Assembly (NCBI GenBank): GCA_025458675.1
Contig: JALORY010000002.1
Coordinates: 1-53,078, forward strand
Reading direction: 5' to 3'
DNA length: 53,078 bases
From: Gammaproteobacteria bacterium
Lineage (GTDB): Bacteria > Pseudomonadota > Gammaproteobacteria > Chromatiales > Chromatiaceae
The notes beneath the pieces were generated by a model. The model worked only from the letters and a program-made list of their open reading frames with translations. It searched no databases and was not told the DNA's origin. Of the stretch, positions 1-7,968 are shown one piece after another. The translations under genes and the position numbers were made by a program. Position 1 is the first letter of the stretch, and every line of letters starts with the position of its first letter.

Positions 1-1
1 C

Positions 2-3000
2 TTCAACGGCACGCCGGGCGGGCTGACCGTGCGCGTGTCCGACGCGCCGGTGGCCTTCGGGACGGCGAGCGACATCACCGCCACGCTGGCCGACCCGACC
101 AGCCACTGGTCGACGGCGGTCGCGCTGGGCACGTCGGTCGACGCGCGCAACGACGCGCCGACCGTGACGGCAGTCGCGAGCAGCCCGTCGGTCGCGGAGA
201 ACACCGACACCGGCACGGGCAACAGCGTCCCGCCGACGCGGCTCGTCTCGCCCGGCGTCGTCGTCGCCGACCGCGATCTCGCGAGCACGCCGGCGCTCTC
301 GCCGACCGTGTTCGGCGCGGGCACGATCACCGTCAGCCTCACCGACGCCTATGTTCCCGGCGACGTCCTCTTCGTCGACGCCGTCCTGCCCGCGGGGGTT
401 ACCGTCGCGGGCGGCAGCGGGGGCGCGCTGACCGTCACGCTCGACGGCGACACGACCCTCGCGGAGGTCGCCTCCCTTGTCGAGGCCATCGCCTACCGCA
501 ACACCAGCGACAACCCGACGCTCGGCAACACGGACGCCGACCGCGCCTACCGCATCGTCGTGAGCGATGGCAAAAACGCGCAGCCCGGCGGCGACGCCGG
601 CGGGCCGGCCGCCCTCGCGGCCGCCGCGATCGACGGCACCCTCACCATCGTCCCGACCAACGACCCGCCGGTGGTCGACCTCAACGGGGCGGCGGCGGGC
701 ACCGGCACCACCGTCACCTTCACCGAGGGCGCGAACGTCGCGCACGCGCCGGTCACCGTGGCGGGCGGCGCGATCCTGTCCGACGTCGACAACACGCGGC
801 TCACGGCGATGACGATCACCGTCGGCGGCCTGCGCGACGGCGATGCCGAGGTGCTCGGCATCGGCGGCACGAGCTTCCCGCTCGGCACCGACGCGACCGA
901 CGTCGACGTCGGCGCGTTCCGCGTGAGCTACGTCGCCGCCACCGGGACCTTCACCCTCGTCCCCGACGGCAGCAGCGTCGCCACCGTGGCCGCCTTCGAG
1001 GCGCTGCTGCGCGGCGTCACCTACCTGAGCACCACCGACGCGCCCACGGCCGGCGACCGGACCCTCGCGGTGCGCGTCACGGACGCCGGCTTCGACGACG
1101 GTCCCGGGGTCGGCGGGGAGGCGGCGGGCAGCGTCGCCACGGCCACGCTCACCGTCGTGCCGGCGAACGATCAACCGGTGATCACCGGGCTCGACACGGC
1201 CGTCTTCTTCGAAAACGACGTGAATGCCGTCGCGCGGCTGATCGACGGCAGCGTCACGCTGAGCGACGTCGACAGTCCGGATTACGCGGGCGGCAGCCTG
1301 CGCGTGAGCGGCCTGGTGGCCGGTCAGGACGTGGTCTCCCTCCCGACGGTCGCCGCCGCGGCGGCGGGCAGCGTCCGGCGCGACGGGGCCGTGGTCGAGC
1401 ACTTCGACGGCGCCGCCTGGGTGGCGGTCGGCACGGCGAGCGGCGGCAACGGCGCCGACTTCCTCGTGTCCTTCAACGCGAGCGCGACGCCGGCGATCGT
1501 CGAGCGGGTCGTCGAGAGCCTCACCTACGCCAACGGCGCCGACGACCCGGTGCCGACCCGGACCCTCACCCTCGCCGTGAACGACGGCGACGGCGGGGTC
1601 GTGCAGACGGCCGCGGTCGACGTTACGGTGCGGTACGACAACGACGCCCCGGCGATGACCGCGACGACCGTCGGCGGCAGCTACACCGAGCAGGATCCCG
1701 GCGGTCTCGCCTTGGTCGGCGGTGCCGTCAGCGTCTCCGACCCCGACGGCAACGCCAACTTCTACGACGGGGGCGCCAACGTCGGCTCGCTCGCCGTGGC
1801 CCTGGACGCCTACCGGGCCGGCGACCGCCTGTACGTGCGCGACGAGGGCAGCGGCGCGGGCCAGATCGGCGTCGCGGGCAGCACGATCCGCTACGGCGGG
1901 GTGGCCTTCGCGACGCTGTCGGGCGGCAGCGGCGCAGACCTCGCGATCACTTTCACCTCCGACGCGGCGACACCGGCCGCGGTGCAGGCGCTGCTCCGTC
2001 AGCTGCGCTTCGACAACCTGACGAACGACGACCCGACGGCGGACGGCACCGACCCGACGCGGGGCCTCACGATCACGCTGAACGACGGCGGCAATACCCG
2101 CGATCCGGGCTCGGCCACCGGTCCGCTGACCGCGACCCTGACCGGCACCATCACGGTCGTACCCGTCGCCGACGCGCCCGCGCTGGCCGGCGGCGGCGCG
2201 TCGCTCGCCTACGAGGAGAACGCCCCGGCCGCGGCGATCGACCCGACGGTGCGCGTCGCCTCGGATGCGGACGACACGCTGATCGCGGGCGCGACCGTTC
2301 GCATCAGCAGCGGCTACACCGCCGGCGACACGCTCGGCTTCGCCGGCCTGGCCGGCATCACCGGGTCGTACGATCCGGCCACGGGCGTGCTCACGCTCAC
2401 CGGCAGCGCCACGCTGGCGGACTACACCGCCGCGCTGCGGTCGGTGACCTTCGCGAGCAGTTCCGACGATCCGACGGCCCTCGGCGCTACCCGCACGATC
2501 AGCTGGCGGGTCACCGACGCGGACTCCGACGGCGCCGGGACCGCGGCGAGCAACGTGGTGACGAGCACGGTGACGATCGACGCGACCCCGGACCTCGCCC
2601 CCGACGCGGCGGCGACGAGCGAGGACACGCCGGTCACCATCGGCATCCTCGCCAACGACGACCTCGGCACGCCGGGCGGGGCGATCACCGCGCTCGACGC
2701 GGTCAGCGTCCGGGGCGGGGCGGTGGTGCTCGGCGCCGGCGGCACCGTCACGTACACGCCGCCCGCGGACTTCGTCGGCACGGACACCTTCACCTACACC
2801 TGGACCGACGGCAACGGCGACGCGCGCTCGGCGGTGGTGACGGTGACCGTGGGACCGATCGTCGACATCGCGGACGACGCCGGCACGACGCCGGAGGACA
2901 CGCCGATCACCGTCGCCGTGCTGGCCAACGACACCTTCGAGGGTGCGGCGGTGATCACCGGCGTCACGCCGGGGGCACACGGCCGGGTGACGGTCAATGC

Positions 3001-3946
3001 CGACGGCACGATCACCTACACACCGGACCCCGATTTCCACGGGGTGGACCGCTACACCTACACCGTGACGTCGGACGGCGTCAGCGAAACGGCCACGGTG
3101 ACGATCACCGTCACGCCGGTGAACGATCCGCCCGAGGCCGTGGCGGACGACGGCGGCACGCTGCGTCCCGGTCGCGAGGCGGTCTTCGCGCCGGGCGCGC
3201 TGCTGCACAACGACCGCGACGTGGACGGCGACCCGCTCGGCGTCGTCACCGTCGACCCGACCTCTGCCAACGGCGGTACGGTGGTGCTGCGGCCGGACGG
3301 CACCGTCGCCTACACCCCGCGGCCGGGCTTCGTCGGCCCCGACAGTTTTCGCTACACGATCAGCGACGGGCGCGGCGGCTTCAGCACCGCCACGGTCCGC
3401 GTGCTGGTCGCCAGCGACACCTACGTCGCGCCGCCGAAAGGCCCCTACGAGGCCGATCCGTTCCGCATCGATCAGCGGGAGATCGGCTACCCGGACTTCA
3501 CGCAGCCCTTCGAGCCCGCGCTCTTCGTCCTGCCCGCGGTCAGCGACGCCTTCGCGGTGAGCTCGGAGGCCAGCGACGCCACGGGGAGCCTCGGCATCCA
3601 CTACGCGGGCGAGCTCGGCAGCCGCGTGCTCGCCGGGTACGAGTCCCTGACGCCGGGTCAGTTCGTGCTGCGCCAGGGCGTGGCGCACGCCCGCGAGCTC
3701 GGGCAGCTCGCCGCCGCCCGCTCGGGCGCGCTGCTCAACACGCTGCTGCCGGGGGCGCAGACCCTGTTCGACGACTTCTCGCCCTTCGGACCGCGGCCGG
3801 CGACGGGCGAGGGGACCGACACGGTTCCGGCCGAGCCGGCGGCCGAGGGGACGCGGCAGACCGAGGCGGTTCCGCCACGCGGCGCGCCGGGGTTCAGCCA
3901 GCAGCTTCGGGCCGAGTCAGAAAAGAAAATTCAAAGACTTGGGTGA
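2..3946 (+). CDS. C-terminal part of a giant VCBS/cadherin-like repeat surface protein (5' truncated by window edge)
   Basis: Frame is open to the left edge (FNGTPGGLTVRVSD...). Tandem ~100-aa beta-domains joined by TxVxxxNDxP linkers, then tandem-95-type repeats (EDTPVTIGILANDD..., GTVTYTPxxxFxGxDxFxYT). Unique C-terminus without RTX nonapeptides. Confidence 0.9.
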   Translation, partial: FNGTPGGLTVRVSDAPVAFGTASDITATLADPTSHWSTAVALGTSVDARNDAPTVTAVASSPSVAENTDTGTGNSVPPTRLVSPGVVVADRDLASTPALSPTVFGAGTITVSLTDAYVPGDVLFVDAVLPAGVTVAGGSGGALTVTLDGDTTLAEVASLVEAIAYRNTSDNPTLGNTDADRAYRIVVSDGKNAQPGGDAGGPAALAAAAIDGTLTIVPTNDPPVVDLNGAAAGTGTTVTFTEGANVAHAPVTVAGGAILSDVDNTRLTAMTITVGGLRDGDAEVLGIGGTSFPLGTDATDVDVGAFRVSYVAATGTFTLVPDGSSVATVAAFEALLRGVTYLSTTDAPTAGDRTLAVRVTDAGFDDGPGVGGEAAGSVATATLTVVPANDQPVITGLDTAVFFENDVNAVARLIDGSVTLSDVDSPDYAGGSLRVSGLVAGQDVVSLPTVAAAAAGSVRRDGAVVEHFDGAAWVAVGTASGGNGADFLVSFNASATPAIVERVVESLTYANGADDPVPTRTLTLAVNDGDGGVVQTAAVDVTVRYDNDAPAMTATTVGGSYTEQDPGGLALVGGAVSVSDPDGNANFYDGGANVGSLAVALDAYRAGDRLYVRDEGSGAGQIGVAGSTIRYGGVAFATLSGGSGADLAITFTSDAATPAAVQALLRQLRFDNLTNDDPTADGTDPTRGLTITLNDGGNTRDPGSATGPLTATLTGTITVVPVADAPALAGGGASLAYEENAPAAAIDPTVRVASDADDTLIAGATVRISSGYTAGDTLGFAGLAGITGSYDPATGVLTLTGSATLADYTAALRSVTFASSSDDPTALGATRTISWRVTDADSDGAGTAASNVVTSTVTIDATPDLAPDAAATSEDTPVTIGILANDDLGTPGGAITALDAVSVRGGAVVLGAGGTVTYTPPADFVGTDTFTYTWTDGNGDARSAVVTVTVGPIVDIADDAGTTPEDTPITVAVLANDTFEGAAVITGVTPGAHGRVTVNADGTITYTPDPDFHGVDRYTYTVTSDGVSETATVTITVTPVNDPPEAVADDGGTLRPGREAVFAPGALLHNDRDVDGDPLGVVTVDPTSANGGTVVLRPDGTVAYTPRPGFVGPDSFRYTISDGRGGFSTATVRVLVASDTYVAPPKGPYEADPFRIDQREIGYPDFTQPFEPALFVLPAVSDAFAVSSEASDATGSLGIHYAGELGSRVLAGYESLTPGQFVLRQGVAHARELGQLAAARSGALLNTLLPGAQTLFDDFSPFGPRPATGEGTDTVPAEPAAEGTRQTEAVPPRGAPGFSQQLRAESEKKIQRLG

Positions 3947-4017
3947 GTATTCTGAGAATGTTTTGTAGAATTGCGGGACGACGGTCGGCCGCAGGCCGAG
4001 GCGCAGGAGACGCGGGA

Positions 4018-5919
4018 ATGACCAGGCGGGGACGGGGGGCGCAGCGGCTGGGGCTCGCGTTCGCGGCCGTGGTCGCGACGGCCTGCTCGGTCGCGCCGGT
4101 CCAGCTCACGCCACAGGAAATCGGCGCGCGGGTCCGGGGAGACCAGGAAAAGATCTACACCGGCCAGCAGCCCGTCACCGGGCCGATCACCTACGAAGAG
4201 GCGCTCGCGCGCGCGCTCAAGTACAACCTCGACTACCGCCTGAAGCTCATGGAGAGCGCCCTGGCGCGCGGCATCGCCGACGTGTCCGCCTACGACATGT
4301 TGCCGAAGCTGGTCGCCAACGCGGGCTACGTGAACCGCAGCAACGACTCGGGCGGCACCTCGGTCAGCATTCTCACGGGCGAGGAGACCCTCTCGCCGTC
4401 GACCTCCGAGGAGCGGCAGCGCTGGCTCGCCGGGGCCGATCTCTCCTGGAACGTGCTCGACTTCGGCCTCAGCTACTTCCGCGCCAAACAGGCGGCGGAG
4501 GAGTACAACATCGCCGAGGAGCGCCGCCGGCGCGTCCAGCAGAACATCGTGCAGGACGTGCGCAACGCCTACTGGCGCGCGCTCGGGGCGCAGCGCCTGC
4601 TGCCCCGGGCCGAGTCCGTGGCGAAGCGGGCCCGCGTGGCCGTCGACCAGTCCCGCGCGGCGGAGGCCGCCGGCGTGCTGCCGCCGGCGCAGGCGCTCGC
4701 GTATCAGCGCGCGCTGCTCGACGCCCTGACGCTGGTCACCCTCAAGCGCCAGGAGCTCGACTTCGCCAAGCGCGAGCTCGGGGCGCTGATGAACGTCGCG
4801 CCGGGAATCGATTTCGAGCTGGCCGAGCAGGCGGGCGCGCCGCTGCCGCCGGTGCCCGTCAACGTCGCCGAGCTCGAGCTCATCTCGCTCGAGAACCGGC
4901 CCGAGCTGCGGGAGGAGGACTACAAGGCGCGGTCGGGAGTCTACGAGAGCCGCAAGCAGCTGCTGTCGCTCTTTCCGAACCTGTCACTCAACGTCGGGCC
5001 GCTCTACGACTCGAACAAGTACCTCTACAACAGCAGCTGGTGGGCGGGGGCCGCGCGGCTGTCGATGAACCTGCTGCGGCTGCCCGCCACACAGGACATC
5101 CTCAGCACCAACGAGGCCCGCCAGAAGACCGACGAGGCCCGGCGCCTGGCCCTGTCCATGGCGATCATGACGCAGGTGCGGGTCGCGGTGGAGCGCTACC
5201 GGCTCGCGGCCGCCGACTACCAGTTCGCCGACGAGGCGGCGCGGGTCGACCAGCGCCTCGCGGACATCTCGCGGGCCGGCGTGAGCACCGCCGTGGAGAG
5301 CGAGCTCGAGGCGATCCGCACCGAGGCGCGGGCGCTGGTCTCGGAGTTCCAGCGCGCCGCGTCCTACGCCGGCGCGCAGACGGCCTACGCGCGCATCTAC
5401 AACTCGCTCGGCCTCGACGTGCTGCCCGCGCGGCTCGACGACGACGGTCTCGAGGCGCTCGCGGCGAAGGTCAAGGAATCGCTCGACCAGGGCGAGCGCG
5501 ACAGCTTCTTCCTGTCGACGTCCGACGTGCCGCAGCCCCAAGCCGTGCGCCTGGAGATCGCCGTGCCCGCGGGCATGCCGGCGGCCCGGATCCGCAGCGG
5601 CGTGGCGCAGCGGCTCGCCGGGCAGCTCCCCCTCGCGACCGGCAAGGGACCCGCCTGGCGGTTCCAGATGCGGCTCGTGCCGAAGCAGGGACCCGAGGGC
5701 CTGCAGCGCGCCGAGTGGCAGATGACCCTGCGCGATCCCGCCGGGCGCGTCGTGCATTCCGCGACGTACCAGAGCGCCCTGCCCGGCGATCCGACCGAGC
5801 GGGCGGTGGTGGCGTTCGCCGAGGCCGCGGCGCTGTCGCAGGTGGGCGAGGTGCGGCGCCGGATCACGCCCGCCGTCGCGCAGGCGGATGTTCCCGCTGT
5901 CGCCGGCCGGGCCGATTGA
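4018..5919 (+). CDS. TolC-family outer-membrane efflux lipoprotein
   Basis: ATG at 4018 with AGGAGA upstream. Lipobox-like signal (FAAVVATAC|S). Long helical TolC-type repeats (YEEALARALKYNLDYRL; QQNIVQDVRNAYWRALGAQ). Confidence 0.85.
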   Translation: MTRRGRGAQRLGLAFAAVVATACSVAPVQLTPQEIGARVRGDQEKIYTGQQPVTGPITYEEALARALKYNLDYRLKLMESALARGIADVSAYDMLPKLVANAGYVNRSNDSGGTSVSILTGEETLSPSTSEERQRWLAGADLSWNVLDFGLSYFRAKQAAEEYNIAEERRRRVQQNIVQDVRNAYWRALGAQRLLPRAESVAKRARVAVDQSRAAEAAGVLPPAQALAYQRALLDALTLVTLKRQELDFAKRELGALMNVAPGIDFELAEQAGAPLPPVPVNVAELELISLENRPELREEDYKARSGVYESRKQLLSLFPNLSLNVGPLYDSNKYLYNSSWWAGAARLSMNLLRLPATQDILSTNEARQKTDEARRLALSMAIMTQVRVAVERYRLAAADYQFADEAARVDQRLADISRAGVSTAVESELEAIRTEARALVSEFQRAASYAGAQTAYARIYNSLGLDVLPARLDDDGLEALAAKVKESLDQGERDSFFLSTSDVPQPQAVRLEIAVPAGMPAARIRSGVAQRLAGQLPLATGKGPAWRFQMRLVPKQGPEGLQRAEWQMTLRDPAGRVVHSATYQSALPGDPTERAVVAFAEAAALSQVGEVRRRITPAVAQADVPAVAGRAD

Positions 5920-5920
5920 G

Positions 5921-6658
5921 ATGGCCAGGACGCGCGCCGCCGTGCTCGCGGCCGGCCTGCTGTGTGCGCTCACCGCGCGGGCGGCGACCGAGCCGGGGAC
6001 GCCCGTGCGGGCGCTGGTCGTCGCCGACCAGGAGACCACGCTCGCGAGCCAGATGAGCGGCCGCATCCTCGACCTGCCGCGACGGCCCGGCGACGCGGCG
6101 AAGCAGGGCGAGACGCTCGTGAAGTTCGAGTGCGCCGAGCCCAAGGCGCGGGTCGACATGGCGAAGGCCGAGTTGCAGGCGGCGCGCCTGCAGCACGAGG
6201 CGAAGCTGCGGCTGCAGGGGCTCAAGTCGGCCTCCGAGCTGGACGTCGAGCTCGCCGCGGCCGCGGTCGACAAGGCGCGCGGCCAGCTCGCGCTGACCCA
6301 GGCCGAGCTCGAGCGGTGCACCATCACCGCGCCCTTCGCGGGGCGCGTCGCCAAGTGGCACGTCAAGCCGCACCAGACCCTCGCCGCCGGGCAGCCGATC
6401 GTCGATCTCGTCGCCGACGGCAAGCTGCGGCTGCGGCTGAACGTCCCCTCCGCGTGGCTCGCCTGGCTGAAGCCCGGGTACGCCTTCGAGGTCGCGATCG
6501 AGGAGACCGGCGTGGGCTATCCGCTGAAACTCGATCGGATCCACCCGCGCGTCGACGCCGTCAGCCAGACCGTCGAGGTCGAAGCGGTCTTCACCGGCGA
6601 CACGGCGGGCCTGCTGCCGGGGATGAGCGGCAGCGCGCGCCTCGCGAGGGCTCCTTGA
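5921..6658 (+). CDS. HlyD/RND-type periplasmic adaptor subunit
   Basis: Signal peptide, biotinyl-lipoyl half motifs, helical hairpin, then CTITAPFAGRVAKWHVKPHQTLAAGQPIVDL. Start chosen just after the tolC stop. Confidence 0.8.
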   Translation: MARTRAAVLAAGLLCALTARAATEPGTPVRALVVADQETTLASQMSGRILDLPRRPGDAAKQGETLVKFECAEPKARVDMAKAELQAARLQHEAKLRLQGLKSASELDVELAAAAVDKARGQLALTQAELERCTITAPFAGRVAKWHVKPHQTLAAGQPIVDLVADGKLRLRLNVPSAWLAWLKPGYAFEVAIEETGVGYPLKLDRIHPRVDAVSQTVEVEAVFTGDTAGLLPGMSGSARLARAP

Positions 6659-7968
6659 CGCCGGTCGAGGCGACCGCGCAGGCCCTCGCCGCCGGCGCGC
6701 GCGCGGCCACCGACGCCCGGACGCTCGCCTTCCTCGTCTGCAACGAGACGCGGCAGCTGCTGCCGTTCCGGCTCGCTGCGCTGTTCGTGCCTGCGCGGCG
6801 CGGGGGCTGGCGGCTGCACACCCACTCGGGCCTCGCCGTGCTCGACGAGCGCACGCCATACCGCCTGTGGCTCGAGTCGCTGGTGGCGCGCGTCGCCCCC
6901 GCGCTCGACGCCCCCCGCACGGTGGGGCCGGGCGATCTCGGCGACGCCGCCGCGGACTGGGACGAGTGGCTGCCCGCGGGCGTCCTGCTGTTGCCCCTGC
7001 GCGGCCCCGAGGACAGCCTCGCGGCGGTCTGGCTCGTCGCGCGGGACACCGCCTGGGCGCTGCCGCCGCCGGCGGGTTCCGCGGAGGCCGCCCTGCTGGC
7101 CCTGGCCGCCGTCTACGGTCACGCCTGGTGGGCCTGGGAGCGACCGCGGCGCCGCGGGGCCGGCGCGCGCGCCCTGCGCTGGGCCCCGCTCCTGGCGCTC
7201 GGCCTGCTGGCGCTGCCCGTGCGCGAGTCCGCGCTCGCGCCGGCGGAGGTCACTGCAGTCGACGCGCAGGTGATCACCGCGCCGCAGGACGGCGTGGTGC
7301 GCGCGATGCGGGTGGCACCGAACACCGCAGTGCGCGCGGGAGACGTCCTCCTCGAGCTCGACGACACCGTGCTCGCGAACCGGCGCGGCGTGACGCAGGA
7401 GGCGCTGCGCACGGCGCGCGCCGACCTCCTGCAGGCCGAGCAGAAGGCCTTCGACGATGCGGCGAGCCGCGCCGAGGTCGCGGTGCTCCGCGGCAAGGTG
7501 GCGGAGCGTGAGGCGGAGCTCGAGAGTCTCGGACGCCAGCTCGAGCGGCTCGCGGTGCGGGCGCCGGCGGACGGGCTGTTCATCTACGGCGAGTCGAGCG
7601 ACTGGGCGGGGCGGCCCGTGCAGACGGGCGAGCGGGTCGGCCTGCTCGCCGACCCGGCGCGCCTGGGACTCACCGCCTGGCTGCCGGTCGCCGACGCGAT
7701 CAACCTCGAGCCCGGGGCCGGGCTCACGCTCTACCTGCACGTCGCGCCGCTCACGCCGCTCGACGGGCGGCTGTCTGAAACCAGCTACCAGGCGGTCGTC
7801 TCGCCCGAGGGCGTGGCGAGCTACCGCGTGCGCGGCGAGCTCGACGACGCCGGTCCGGCCCGCATCGGCCTCAAGGGCACGGCGAAGATCTACGGCGGGC
7901 GCGTGCCGCTCGCCTACCTCGTGTTCCGCCGGCCGCTCGCGGCCCTGCGCACCGCCTGCGGATGCTGA
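6655..7968 (+). CDS. GAF-like domain + TM + HlyD adaptor protein
   Basis: N-terminal ~170 aa GAF-like region, TM (RWAPLLALGLLALPV), then a HlyD lipoyl/coiled-coil region (VITAPQDGVVRAMRVAPNTAVRAGDVLLELDD). TTG start overlaps the previous stop. Confidence 0.7.
   Translation: MTPVEATAQALAAGARAATDARTLAFLVCNETRQLLPFRLAALFVPARRGGWRLHTHSGLAVLDERTPYRLWLESLVARVAPALDAPRTVGPGDLGDAAADWDEWLPAGVLLLPLRGPEDSLAAVWLVARDTAWALPPPAGSAEAALLALAAVYGHAWWAWERPRRRGAGARALRWAPLLALGLLALPVRESALAPAEVTAVDAQVITAPQDGVVRAMRVAPNTAVRAGDVLLELDDTVLANRRGVTQEALRTARADLLQAEQKAFDDAASRAEVAVLRGKVAEREAELESLGRQLERLAVRAPADGLFIYGESSDWAGRPVQTGERVGLLADPARLGLTAWLPVADAINLEPGAGLTLYLHVAPLTPLDGRLSETSYQAVVSPEGVASYRVRGELDDAGPARIGLKGTAKIYGGRVPLAYLVFRRPLAALRTACGC

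Noticed and set aside
2-3946. Classical RTX toxin
   Set aside because: No GGxGxDxUx nonapeptide array in the visible part; repeats are VCBS/cadherin or tandem-95 type.
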